Below, piece by piece: positions 22,782 to 34,940 of a stretch of DNA of 64,000 nucleotides (the stretch's first letter is position 1; the number at the start of each line of letters is the position of its first letter). Source of the stretch: Artocarpus heterophyllus (lineage: Eukaryota; Streptophyta; Magnoliopsida; Rosales; Moraceae); the NCBI GenBank assembly GCA_025403435.1, contig JAJQZP010000048.1, forward strand, positions 641,011-705,010, written 5' to 3'. The notes under the pieces are model-generated. The model did no database searches, was not told where the DNA came from, and was given only the letters and a program-made list of their open reading frames with translations. A program made the translations under genes and the position numbers.

Positions 22782-24368
22782 ATGGAGTCCCATGAAAGCG
22801 CTTGCAAGAATTCCTCAAGGAACCTAAAGTTAAAGACCATTGAGGAACAACCAGCCAAGAGGAAAAACGAAACTAAAAATTTGTTGGAGTCCACTGAGAG
22901 ACAAGGAGATAAGAAGAGATGGGAAAGTGGCAAATGTTTAGAGAGATTATTACTTTGTGGAATATGCATGGACAAGAAAACTAAAGTAGAGATGTTTAGG
23001 AGCAAGAATTGTTCTCACTCCTATTGCCTTGTTTGTATTGGTAAGTACGTGGCTGCTAAGATTAGCGAAAACGCTATAAAAGTCAAGTGCCCTGATTTAG
23101 CCTGCAACAGGCTCTTAGAACCTCAGGATTGCCGGTCCGTCGTGCCTCAACAATTGCTTGATCGTTGGGAAGTTGCTCTGTGCGAGTCTGTCCTTGGATC
23201 GAAGAAGATTTATTGTCCCTTCAAGGACTGCTCTGCACCACTGGTAGTGGACGACGGACAGCAGGCTGTGACTTCAGCGGAGTGCCCACATTGCCACAGG
23301 CTGTTCTGCGCTCAGTGCAAGGTCCCGTGGCATGCCGGTTCTGAATGCAAGGGTATGAGTGATATCATGGACCAGAAGTTCATAGACCTTGCTCGGATGG
23401 AAAAGTGGCAGAAATGTCCTAACTGCAAATTCTACGTGCAGAAGATTCATGGCTGTGAATCCATTTCATGCAGGTTATTTCTTATCAAGAGTTCTATCTA
23501 TAATCTGTTTCCATAACCTATTGATTTGTCAACCTACCTTTCATTATAAACCATAATATTGTAGCACTAAGAGATTTCCTCCGCACGGCTAGTTGTTCTG
23601 AAGTAATAAAAATGTCAACTATGCTGTAGTACATGGTCAATCACGCTCCATATTTACATAATCTAACATTAGTTATTTTTGTTGAACATAATTAGTAATT
23701 ATGTTGTGGCAAAAGAGGACTGTGGTATTCTTTTTAAGCAAAACCGTACCAGTACTGAGTTCCTAGCTATCTCCAAGCTCCTTCAATTCTTTCTTCGCTT
23801 TGTGAACTAGTAGTTCTAGAACAAATGTTCAATGTGGTATTTGAGCCAGCTTTGTGTTAGTTACATTTTTTTTTTTTTTTTACCAGCTAATACCGTGAGC
23901 GTTATTCACAAACAAAACCTTCCAGTTAGTAATGGTGCCAAGAAAAAAAAAATTGTTGCGTCTTAAAAATGTACTAAAGGGTGGTTGCACGCATAGGATA
24001 GCGTTAATCTTACACCGACTCTAACACAAGGTTTAGAGTTCGAATTCCTTAAAAAAAGTACTAAATGTCTTATCTCATTTGTAGGGAGGATAGAGAGTTG
24101 TTCATTGTTTAGTTGATTTGGATTTAAAAGTAGATTAAAAACAGCATGTATTATTACGTTTTTATCTTTATGTTTTTTTTATTTTATTTTGTGCAGGTGC
24201 GGTTATAAATTTTGCTACATATGTGGAAAGGGATGGGCTTTTGGCCATTTCTGTCAAAGAGGGGAAACGACTGTCCATTTATGTCCATTTCTAGTTGTGC
24301 TCAGTTTGGTATGCGGTCTTTGGTGTTTCTTTTTTGTATGGCTTTCCGGCTTTGACAGTAATCAATGA
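22782..24368 (+). CDS. RBR (RING1-IBR-RING2) E3 ubiquitin ligase-like, membrane-anchored (exons 22782-23473, 24197-24368)
   Basis: The spliced protein is 287 residues. The exon junction splits Arg231 (AG|G), with a GT donor at 23474 and a GTGCAG acceptor ending at 24196. RING1 uses C59/C62, C77/H79, C82/C85 and C103/C108. The IBR uses C145/C150, C168/C171, C176/C179 and H184/C189. RING2 uses C212/C215, C230/C232 and C237/C240. C225, in the HGC motif, is the expected catalytic cysteine that takes ubiquitin as a thioester in the RBR mechanism. Residues 259-283 are very hydrophobic, a likely C-terminal membrane anchor. Known: plant RBR proteins with such a tail include RSL1-type ligases acting on ABA receptors at the plasma membrane. 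Substrates here are unknown. The N-terminal 50 residues are Lys-rich and probably disordered. RING2 has Glu-Ser where many RBRs have Asn-His after the catalytic Cys. Confidence 0.85.
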
Positions 24369-24551
24369 CAAACCTATTATCGAATGCATTCTAAAATTTC
24401 TGTGGAATTAATTTTATTCTTAGTATTATTACACAAAAGTGATATTATTTCTATCTCAACAAATATGTTAAGTTAACTCTAACAGGATTTTGTTTCCTAG
24501 TTTGTTTGGGTTCACTAGTTCTAACTGGTTTTCTTACAGTATTTTCTCTAA

Positions 24552-24728
24552 CCCCCTGTTTGGCATTGTGGTGGGAACCACGGTTCTCACCACAAACTCA
24601 GTTATAAACAGTGTAAAGCTCTCACATGCTACAGTAACAATTTAAAAAATTACTACAGTATAAAGCTTTCACATGCTGCAGTAAAAGTGGTTCCCACCAC
24701 CGGTTCCCACCACCTTCCAAACACCCCC
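24552..24728. mobile_element. MITE (Tourist-like), TSD TAA
   Basis: 177 bp between TAA (24549-24551) and TAA (24729-24731). The ends are CCCCCTGTTTGGCATTGTGG and CCACCTTCCAAACACCCCC. GGTGGGAACCA subterminal repeats are inverted, and two GTATAAAGCTTTCACATGCT-type motifs lie inside. It is located just 3' of the RBR gene. Confidence 0.82.
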
Positions 24729-24731
24729 TAA

Positions 24732-25745
24732 GAGAATTTGTATTGTTAAAGTGGTTTTAGTTTCAACCAATGATATGATCCAAATTTAATTTTTGTCCCT
24801 AGATTAACTTTCTTGAAACATAAGACGGGTACTGAAAATGTCTTCTTTCAACTTCTTTTAACTTTAATAAGAATTTATAAGTGAAACAAATCTATAAACT
24901 GAGATTAGAGAGAATTGAACGATACAAAGTTTAACTAATTTCTTATAAGAGCGACTGACAAACAGTAAAAGTCAAGTTGTAAATTGCTTGATTTTTTTAT
25001 CTTTAATTTTTTGGTTTGTTAACTAATGTTATACGATAAAGGGGTCGAATTTCAAATAATTGTAACATGAAGATCTCACTGCCAAAAAGCTTCCATTGGG
25101 GTGGGAGCGATGGCAGTTTTGGGGCAGCATTTTGAAAGCGTCACTTCTCTAGCATTTTCTCTCTCTCTTGAAGTCTCATTTCTGGTGGAGTGGCGCATCT
25201 GATGGTGTCAGAAGTGTCGTTAGGCAATTGTGTTGGGTTCCACATCACGTATACTGGTTCGACGAAACGTTGATGATGCTTCTCCCCTTATTTAGTGCTC
25301 GACTTTTTCTTGTTTCGTGCTAGAAGTTTTTGTTGTTTTTGTTTGTGGGTTTTTACCACAACTTCTTTGTTTGTTGTGTTCGATTGGTGTCTTGTTGTGC
25401 TTTTAATTTACTAGATTTGTTCCATATGAGTTTTTTAAGTGGTCTTCATCTCATGTAATTCTCGGTATCGATTGATTGGGTATTTTCATCAACTAAAGAC
25501 GATACGTTAAAGAGCCATGTGTGTGTTTGATATTTGGTGTATCTCTCTGATGTCTATTTGAGGAACTTTTTATGTTTTGATTATGTTGAGTTGTGAAATA
25601 ATTGATAGATGCTCCCTTAGTGTTTCTTCCATTTGAGTTGACTAGTAGAACTAGTTGTTTGTTCATATCGTGTTTCTTGTAAATAAGAAACTATGTTATG
25701 TGGTTATAAATGGGTGCATATATCATGCAATATGTTTCTCATTTA
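24732..25745. other. Intergenic, no gene recognised
   Basis: Contains a less AT-rich block (25080-25320) with no long ORF, which may be a decayed repeat. Nothing else recognised. Confidence 0.4.
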
Positions 25746-25881
25746 GGGTGCGTTTAACAACATAGTTAGAACGAATTTATTATAACATGTGATTATTTTA
25801 TACTGTAGCTTACTTTTACTTTACACTGTAGCACGTAAAAGCTTTACATTCTAACAGTTAGAACTATTGTCAAACAAAGCC
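25746..25881. mobile_element. MITE (Tourist-like), TSD TTA
   Basis: 136 bp between TTA (25743-25745) and TTA (25882-25884). The ends GGGTGCGTTTAACAACATAG and (inverted) GGCTTTGTTTGACAATAG are good terminal inverted repeats. It has the GTAGCACGTAAAAGCTTTAC internal motif. Confidence 0.82.
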
Positions 25882-25970
25882 TTAGATAGAGAAGAAAAGT
25901 TATCATCCTATTAAAAAAAAAAATTTATAAGGTGCTCTAGGTAGCAAATTTTCATACCTGAATAGTCTAC

Positions 25971-26010
25971 TGAAAGGAAATTATTGTGAGATAATGTCAC
26001 AATTTTATTT

Positions 26011-26050
<40 letters not shown>

Positions 26051-26193
26051 TTCACAACCCTTAAAAATCTATAAAGAAAACAAAGGTGAAAGGAAATTAT
26101 TGTGAGATAATGTCACAATTTTATTTTATTATATATATATATATATATATATATACCATTCACAACCCTTAAAAATCTATAAAGAAAACAAAG
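25971..26193 (+). repeat. 116-bp tandem duplication containing (TA)n
   Basis: Unit 1 is 25971-26086 and unit 2 is 26087-26193. Both run from TGAAAGGAAATTATTGTGAG to AAATCTATAAAGAAAACAAAG and differ mainly in the length of the central (TA)n tract. Confidence 0.92.
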
Positions 26194-27079
26194 TTACACC
26201 AAAAAATTTCTAAAAAATACCATTATCATTTTAGATGTATCAATATTATTTTAGATGTTCATTTTGCATGGATAAAAAAAGAAAAAAAAAAGAGCGCAAC
26301 TTCATAAATTACAATTATAGCTAGAATACAAGAGGTTATTAATAAGAAAAATATTTTAGGGTTTTTTATCTCCTATATTTTAGGTTTATTTAAACACTAC
26401 ACCTTTGGTTTTGGATCTCATTGAATGATTAGATTTAATACATAAATTTATATATTTTCTAATTAATATTCAAAATAGTCTAAGAAATTGCCAAAAATAC
26501 TCTCAAATTAAAAAATAAGAGCACTTTGCAAATTTTTTTAAAAAAAACGTTATATGAGGTTTTCGACTTCAGAAATGCATAGAATACCCTCAAAATAGGT
26601 ATTTTGTGTGTTTTTGTTTTTGTTTTCTTTTTATTTTTTAAAATTTTTAATTTTTTTATGTTTTACTTAAGGATAATTTGATCATTTTAAAGGTCAATAT
26701 CAACTATTAACTAAAGTAAGGTTCTAAAAGTATAAATTTGTTAAGATTAAAAACTAAAGATATAAGTTTTGAATTAACTTAAAATAGAGGGTATAAAAAG
26801 CTAAATATCCCATTTATTTATACTCTAATTGCTGGAGAACAAGTTGTTTCCAAGCGAGTGGGATAAATTTTGTAATGGTTACATGTTGGAAAAAAGAAAA
26901 AAGAAAAAGAAACACATAAGAACGTTCTGTAAAAAAAAAAAAAGGTGCAAGATTTAGGGGTGTCTCTATGTCTCCTGTCTAAGATTAAATATTGAGTTTC
27001 TCACATGCATTAGGAGGATTTGACAAAATTGTGTCGATTCGTTAAGGTGAAAATAAAAAAAAAATTAAAAAAATAAAAA
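26194..27079. other. Intergenic AT-rich DNA, nothing recognised
   Basis: Low-complexity, with A and T runs. There are no supportable ORFs. Confidence 0.45.
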
Positions 27080-27245
27080 AAGGCCGAATATTTTTAGGCT
27101 AAAGATTTAGTCCTTTGCGACAAACCTCATATTTATTGAAAAAAAAAATTAATATTTGCAATACTAATTGTTAAATCACATATTTGTTGGGTAAGTCGTA
27201 CCATTTTGTTAACTATTGACTGTTTACCAAAACAAGGAAAGAAAA
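27080..27245 (+). repeat. Dispersed repeat, copy 2 (pair with 18330-18510)
   Basis: Runs from GGCCGAATATTTTTAGGCTA to ACCAAAACAAGGAAAG and is collinear with 18330-18510. Confidence 0.6.
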
Positions 27246-27448
27246 ATTAACAATTCACTACAATTTCCCCACATATTTATTTTATTTTAATATAGATCGC
27301 AAGTTGTTTTAGTGAAATCCAATATAAAGTAGGCCTCACCTCAATTGAGCACAAAAAGTAGTCATCACTCATCATTTCAAACATACAAAGAAAAATTTTA
27401 AAAATTCCTCCAGACTTTGCTAATCTTCTAATCATGCCCTCCCCAACT

Positions 27449-27981
27449 ATGAAAAGTGACATGCATGCCCTTTAAATTTATAGGATATTTAAAAAGTGTG
27501 GTTAAAACTGAAACTTTTGAATGAAAAATTATAGCATGTGAAAACTTTACACTTTAACTTACTTTTATTTGACCACGGCAGTATATGAGAGCTTTTTACT
27601 ATAGCAATCGAAAGTTTTTGCTAAAACTAATTTTGCCATACACCCATTTAGAAATCGTTAAAAAAATCCATTTCATTAAGTTGTTAATGGTAATGCTCAA
27701 TAAGATGTTCAACGATGAAAAGTGACATGTATACCTTTTAAATTGATAGAGTGTTTGAAAAGTGTGGTTATAACTGAAACTTTTAAACAAAAAATTATAG
27801 CATGTGAAAACTTTACACTTTAACTTACTTTTATTTGACCACGGCAGCATATGAGAGCTTTTTACTATAGTAATCAAAAGTTTTGGTTAAAACTAATTTT
27901 GTCATACACCCATTTAGAAATCATTAAAAAATATCCATTTCATTAAGTTGTTAATGGTAATGCTCAATAACATGTTCAACG
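27449..27981 (+). repeat. 266-bp tandem duplication of a MITE-containing segment
   Basis: Unit 1 is 27449-27714 and unit 2 is 27715-27981. Both run from ATGAAAAGTGACATG to ATGTTCAACG with about 5-8% differences by eye. Each unit holds one copy of the local MITE family (motif GCATGTGAAAACTTTACAC), so a MITE and its flanks were duplicated together after insertion. Confidence 0.92.
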
Positions 27982-28506
27982 ATTTACCTCCAAAGTTTTA
28001 CCTAGTTGTTTTTTTTTTGAATCCCTCTACTTTTTTATGTAACATGTTTTAGTCTAAATAATTCATTCTTGATTTTTTACAATAAAAAAGTAATATCCAA
28101 CTCTAATTTTCTAAGTAGTATCCTAAAAGATTTTATGTTTAGAGCTTATAACACTTGGATGATCAATTTGATGTGTAAATTGTCAATATTTGTTCTAATG
28201 AACAATGCTTCAGGAAAAAAGGTATTAGTGAACTTACATGAAACATAGTTCAAATAGGGAAAAAATAGCTTATTTGTTTATCAGTTCATTGGCTTTTGAC
28301 ATTAGCATTAAATCCAATGAGGATTATTACTATTATAGAAAGTATATTTTTCGCTATTAATTTTATGAAGAATTGACTATGCTATTGAAGGTAAAATCAA
28401 TTGAAAAATGAAACTTTACTTGTATACATTGAGAAAGATACATTCATTAGTTTTGATAACAAGGTTGGTGACAATTGTATTACATTAATAATCGTTGACG
28501 TTGGTT

Positions 28507-28650
28507 AAATTTTTATTGTAATTATGAGCCAATTTTTGTTCTAATTATTAGTCCATTGAGGAAAATTTCTGACAAACCAAATTTTTGTTGTAATTATGAG
28601 CCAATTTTCGTTCTAATTATTAGTCCATTGAGGAAAATTTCTGACTTTGT
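28507..28650 (+). repeat. 72-bp tandem duplication
   Basis: Two head-to-tail units (28507-28578, 28579-28650) contain GTAATTATGAGCCAATTTT and CCATTGAGGAAAATTTCTGA and are nearly identical. Confidence 0.92.
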
Positions 28651-29628
28651 CATTGTGCATTTTAAACCATGGTAAAAACACACTTGTGTTTTGATTTATC
28701 TAATATAAATAAAAATAAGGGTGTGTAAATCACATTAACTAATTTTGAAGAGAAACATGTAGAAGGTTTTAACTGCCTTGTGGTTTGATATATGACTAAA
28801 CAAAACTTTTAGTTCATATCTGAAAAAGTGACATGCCATTACTTTAACAACGAATACTACTAGGATTAACTCGCATGATTGTTCCTTTAATTTAATAAAT
28901 TTGTTTTAATTTGCGTATTTGTTTTATACATCTTTTTTTTTTGGTAAATTGTTATATTGATCCTCAATTTTTTATGAAAATGAGATTTTACTCTTCAATC
29001 TTTTTTTTAATTTATTTTTCAATCATTAACCTCTCGTTTTAGGTGCTGATGCACCATTTTAATGATTGGCTATTAAATTTTATGTTATGTGCAAGGCATG
29101 TGACTACTTTAATAGGAGTATTTTAGTAAAATGTCTAGCATGTTTTAAGCAAATTACAATTAAAACATAAAAAACAATAAATATATATGGAAAATTCTAC
29201 TATAAGAGCCACTTGTTTTCTCTCAGTGATAAAAAATGTATTTTCGCCATTAGATTAAATCTAAAAATTTATTTGATCCATAGAATCAGCCGTAAACGTT
29301 ACCACACCAAACATCACTCTCCTATTTCGGAATGCTGGAGCTTTTCTTCTCCTTTGCAATTCTTGGTTCCATCATTTAAAAGTAAGACACAAAACTAATA
29401 ATCTGTGAAGTGGAGCTTTATAATCCATCATATCCTTTTAAATTTCTTTTAAAAATGTAAAAAAAAAAAAAGAAAAGTAAACAGGTGGCTCTGGCAAGAC
29501 CCACCACGGGAGCTTGCGGTGTTGTGGGATCAACAATGGGTCGCGACCCACAAGCTTCACTGAACTCCCCTTGCCGCTTGCTCTCGTCACACCGAATGGA
29601 TCTAAAACGAGATCTGCCTCGCACCCTA
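28651..29628. other. Intergenic; GC-richer fragment next to the solo LTR
   Basis: 28651-29450 is AT-rich with no gene. 29480-29628 is GC-richer and continues at 33537-33648 once the solo LTR is removed. The combined 260 bp contains no clear ORF and could be remnant of an older repeat or gene. Confidence 0.4.
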
Positions 29629-32600
29629 TGTAACACCCGAGCATTTTGCTACATTAAAAATACAATAAGTTAAGAATTATATAAGATAAAAATTCAGTTT
29701 AAGGAGAAAAACACTGTATAATAACATAAAAAATTATACAGCATTAGAATAATATAGTGTAAGAAAGTACACTAATAAAGTTATATAGTATAAAAATTAC
29801 ACTGTAAAAGTAACGCAGCGTAGGAATTGGATTGTTTAAGGTCATGCAATACAGAACTTGGACTGTTTAAGTTAAAGCAGTATAGCAAAAATACTGTTTG
29901 GTAAAAAATTATACAGTGTAAATTTTTGAGGCCCACCAAGTAGACACCCAATTGGATTTCATTCGGCTACCATGCCAAAAAAGGTGGCCCAATCACATTA
30001 TGCCACATAGGTAACCCAATGGGTGACTTAGTGAGTCACCATAAAGGATAAGCACGCATTTAATGCAAAATTAGTCAAAAAAATCCCATTTCTTCTTCCT
30101 CTCATCCACGGCCACCATTGATGAACCTCTCCAAGAATTTTTCAACTTCACATCTTTGCAAAATTAGCCCCAATCAAGTTCAAGAGGCAAAGTTCAAGGA
30201 ATTTCATCAAGTTTTAAGGTGAAAACCTAAACTTTTTTCAAGGTTTCTTAGGGTTTTCTCTTGGATTAAGGAAGGAACGTGATTCAAAGTGTTGTTGTAT
30301 GAAAATGATGTTTAGGAGGGAGTTCAAAGGAGCATTGGAAGGCTAGAAGCTCAAAGTTTCCATTTGGGGTAAGTTTTGATTTTTAAAGTTTTGAAATTAT
30401 GTGGTTTTTAATTTGATTTTTATTCTTTCAAAGGTATGTGGGTTTTCAAGTGAAATTTTGGTTAAATTTCATGGAAATATGAATTATGGTATATTGATGT
30501 TGTGAAAATTAAGGGTTCATGGTTTATGTAAAAAAGTGTATTTTTATAATTTTAATGTTAGTTTTACAAAATTGGTGAGTGGGCATGAACATGATTGAAA
30601 CAAGAGTTGGAACTACCCTTGAAAGGGTAGAGATGCTGATTAAAAACAGATTTTTTCAAAAATGTCCCAAGGACTAAATTGAAAGAAAAAGTTTCTTCTC
30701 GGTGGATTTGAAAAATGTCCAAAAACACCCCTGTACAGTGGGAATTTCGTAAAAGTTAAAACATGAAAGTTGTAGATCTCGACGAAACTATTTGGTACAG
30801 TATACAGTTCATCGAAAATCTCAATCGTTTGTGAGATTTTAATTTTACAAGAATTTGTTAAAATTAGAAAAAAAAAATTAAGGGGCAAAAACATCCTTTT
30901 ACAAGAGGAATTTGGGTAAGGTACTTTAAGAAAATTTGATCCTCTTGAAAAATGGGGACTAATGGTTTAAAAAGATTATTTTTGGTTTCCGGGCAAAAAT
31001 ATAAATATTTTTGTGTTTTAGGCCAAAACCGTAAAATTATGTGCAAACTAGGTTTTCACTAGGGAATGTTGGTTTCCTACACTGCTGTAGGTAGTAAGTA
31101 ATTGTAGATGATAAGTTTTAAAGAAATTAAAGTTTAGACAAGGAAATAATGGAAGAAAAATAGATTAAGGGCAAAATGGTCATTTTAAGAAAAAAGGCCA
31201 AAACGGACCCAAAATGCCCATTTCGGAAAACGTTCCTTAGTGGGAATTTTTCCATAATATGTAGATAACAAAATGATAAAGTTAAGCTATAGGTTTTATA
31301 GAGTTACGAAGTGGACGAAAAACCCATTAAGGGTAAAATTGTCATTTTTGAGGAAATAGCTAAAATGAAGTTGAACACTCCGATTCAGCATAACGTTCTT
31401 AGACGAAAAACGTTCCATAACAGGTTGGGTAACGAAACCGTCATATGAGACGGGAGATTTAATAAGGGATGTTCGAGTAAACAAAGGTAACCCAGTGGGT
31501 TATATAATTAAAAGGAAAAGTAACCCCGGTGGGTTACAAAGCTAAGTGAAGGAAAGAAAAATTGATAGTTTATAAGGTTAAGTAAAGAAAAGGGGTGAAC
31601 CGATAGGGCACTAAGTTAAGTTAAGAGGAATGAATGTTAATGTTTACGCTTTATTATCAATCGAGTAGATTGATAAAAAGAAAGTTAATTGATGAGTTGA
31701 CTGTCGTTTGATCAGGACACAAAAGCTGACTAATAGACAGAAAAGGAATAGGATAGGAATGGAATAAAGAACATTAGAGTTAAGTTCAGATAAGTTCAAA
31801 TTTCACCTAAAGCATGAAGTAAATGATTTACAAAGACTTATGTATATGTTTGTAAATGTGTTTGTAAGTGGTATGCAAGTGGATTTAAAAGAATGTTTGC
31901 ATTTGTTATGCAAAAGGTTTTAAAGTTTAAATCATGATTTGCAATGTATTTTAAAGCATGATTGCATATAATATGCATAAAGTTTTTAAAGATCAAGTAA
32001 AAGCTCGTAATGTAATTGCAACAATTATGTTTAAAGTATGTTTTGCATTTTATTAATGCATAATGTCTTACAGTATAAGTTATAAGTTTTATGTCACATT
32101 TGTTATGCAATAAGTTGCATTTGTTATGTAATAAGTTTTAGAATACAAGTTATAATTTGCAAAATGTGTTTGCATTTTATGTTGCATTTGTTATGCAATA
32201 GATTTTACAGTATAAGCTATGATTTGCAAGTGTGTTTGCACATGATGTGATTGCATTTGATATCCTCACTAAATTTAATAAGAAGGTAACGTAAAGATAA
32301 AAAGAAAGTGTCATACCAGCCTCCTTGTTGCGAGGTAATAAAAGTCAAGTTAAAGCTTGACCTCCTAGATGTAAGGTACATAACCTCGAAGTTCGATGGT
32401 CTTAAGTCTTCCATCAAGGAAACATCACGTTTATGATCTCATGATTAAAGATATTGGTACGAACACTAAAGATTATAAGATAAAAAAAGTTAAAGAATAA
32501 AGGATGGAAAGTTAAAGTAAGATAAGGAAAAATAAGGAACAATGATAGAAAGTTAAGTAAGATAAGGAAAGCTAAGGAATGAAGATAGAAAGTTAAAGTA

Positions 32601-33536
32601 AGAAAAAAATGATCATAAGACGCTCATAATCGAAAATTCATAATTGAGCATAAATAAAAACATGTATTTTGATTTTGCTTACTTTTCTTGTTAGGAAACA
32701 TTTTTATGTTATGAAAAACATTCTGAGGAATGTTTTTGGTTAAATGTTTATGAAAACATTTTCGCGGTTACAAGAAAAGGTTTATAAATGATGTTTTATA
32801 AAAAGTGTTCTAAGGGTTGCTACATGTTAAATGTTTTATAAAAAGCGTTTATGAGAAACGTTTTAGAAATGTTTTATGAAGAATGTTTATAAAAATCATT
32901 TTTAGAAATGTTTATGAAAAACGTTCATGAACAATGTTATAAGAGAAAGATTTTTATGAGAAAAGTTTTTAAAGCATGATTCAAATGATTTGTGAGAATG
33001 TGTTTGAACTTACTGAGCGAAAGCTCATTAAAAGTTTCTTCATGTTGTAGGTAGTTTATGGGCAACCAGTAGGACCTGTCAGAAAAGCTGGGTGCTGTGG
33101 AGGACAGATGCGAAGATTTGGGTATGGATACCCTCACAGTAAGTTTTCGCTATACACAGAAAATGTTTTTCCACTATTTGATTTAATGTTCTTAAAGTTT
33201 TAAGAAAAACAAAGTTTGAAGAAATGTTTCCAAGTTTTAAGATACAGTTTACGAACTATTTAATATAATTATAAAGTTATGTTTTAAGTTATGTTTTAGT
33301 AAATGTTTCTTAATAAGTTTTACGAAACGATTTGAAAAGGGTTTAAAGTCAAGTGTTGAGCGAGGTCTCAACTTAAAATGCAACAGAGGTTGCATCAGTT
33401 TTAAAGAATGTTTTAAAGATTGTTTAAAGAAGAAAAATTTTTAATTCAGTATTTTTCTTACTAAGTAAGTAAGATTAATGTTTAAGAACGATTTTTAAGA
33501 AAGTTAAGTGACTGCCTAAAAAGGCGGATCGTCACA
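29629..33536. mobile_element. 3.9-kb solo LTR (Ty3/gypsy, chromovirus-like), TSD CCCTA
   Basis: It begins TGTAACACCCGAGC and ends GGCGGATCGTCACA. CCCTA flanks it on both sides (29624-29628, 33537-33541). There is no second LTR, PBS or coding domain inside, so it is a solo LTR left by recombination, or an unusually long LTR. The start and end resemble those of Tekay/Del-type plant gypsy LTRs. The interior has degenerate repeats: CATTTGTTATGCAATAAGTT-type units at about 31850-32220 and ATGTTTTATAAAAAGCGTTT-type units at about 32700-32970. Confidence 0.87.
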
Positions 33537-33648
33537 CCCTACACCTAGCCCCTGTCGCAACCCCCATCGACCTCCGTCAGCCCAAGAACCCTCCCCTTCA
33601 ATGCTCAGCTCCATCAACACACAAAAAAGTGTTTTTGTTTGTTTTCTA

Positions 33649-33982
33649 TGTTGGATCTTGATTAGCGCACGCGGAACGTTTAAAGTGAACATTAACTGCC
33701 ATGCAGTTATTTTGGCAAAACTGCCCATTAACCGTGTGACGGCCACGGTTGTATAAAATGTCATGCATTTGGGCCCTTGAGCATACAATTCCTTCCCAAA
33801 ATAATACACCATCTAGTGGGGTTGAAAGTGCTCAAAAATTCCAAAATTACAGCGTTAAAAAGTTTTATCGACGTCGGCCCGAGATCACAAAACACGCGAC
33901 AATGGCGGTAGGTATTATGCGATCCAATTTACTTCTGTTTTTCTAATTTTTAAGTTGTTTTAAATGAATTAAACAACTTACA
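33649..33982 (+). repeat. 5' LTR of Copia-1
   Basis: 334 bp, TGTTGGATC...CAACTTACA, paired with 50706-51040. Confidence 0.9.
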
Positions 33983-33984
33983 TT

Positions 33985-33997
33985 TGGTATTCGAGCC
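33985..33997 (+). other. Primer-binding site of Copia-1
   Basis: TGGTATTCGAGCC starts 3 bp after the LTR. It is a one-base variant of the plant initiator tRNA-Met complement TGGTATCAGAGCC in its core. Confidence 0.75.
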
Positions 33998-34124
33998 GCT
34001 AGAACACCTTTGCCTTGCATGTGATGATATGTTAAAATCACTCAGTTTTATAAAGTTTACGTTAAAAAAATGTGACACCCGTTATTCTCCTAAGGGTATT
34101 AAGGTAATTAGATTAATTACCTAG

Positions 34125-34140
34125 TATATATATAAAAAAA
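34125..34140 (+). promoter_or_regulatory. Likely TATA box of the element B LTR
   Basis: TATATATATAAAAAAA lies about 55 bp into the LTR, followed about 30-60 bp downstream by CT-rich sequence (CTCTCTCT) typical of plant transcription starts. It is repeated in the 3' LTR at about 40802-40817. Confidence 0.55.
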
Positions 34141-34940
34141 ATCAGAAAATCTCTCATAATTCGAAACTCTCTCTCTCTCTACTTTCTCTCTCTAAAAAAA
34201 TTCTCTCTCTCTCCTCAAAGATCGTTTGAGATTTCGGCATCCGTTTTCGACACCTCTCGCACCAATGGAAAGCTCTCGACGAGCTGAGTCCAACGAGGTG
34301 CCGCGCCGCCCAAAACGCCGTCGGAGGAGACCACACGCGCCGCCCAAAGTGGCGGCAAAACCCATTTCTTTCCGACGAGATATCTTCGCCGTCCGACGTC
34401 CGATCGACGTGATTCTTGTTCCTACACGACCACCGTGATGAGAGGAACAAAACCCACCCTTGGTGGCAGCTCAACAACCGCCGGATTGCTCTGCCCGCCT
34501 ATTGCCGCCGTGCACCGCCGCCCCCATGGTGGAACTCCGCCTTGCCGGAGGAGGTGACTGACACCACCCCTCCCAATGAGTTCAGAGGATCAAGGGGAGT
34601 AAAACCCCTCGATCAATTGCACGGAAGGAGCCGGTTTCGTCGGAGAACGGCCAACGCCGCCGTCAACCGCCGCGGGAGCCTCCATTTTGGCTCTTCCCAG
34701 CCACGTTTCTTCAAATTGGATGAGGGGAAATGCTCATAGGAGGATGGGTAGCAAAAGCCCTCAGCCAATTTCAGGTTTCCATCGTCGGAGAATCAAGATC
34801 GGAGCTCATCCATTTCTACCGACGTTGTACTTCACGACCCGCTATGTTAGAGGCAGAATTGGGTGAAATTGACCCCGCCATTGGACTCAAAAGGGTCGAT
34901 TTAGGGGGGGTAGGCCCGAGCCCAGCTGCCAACGGACCCC

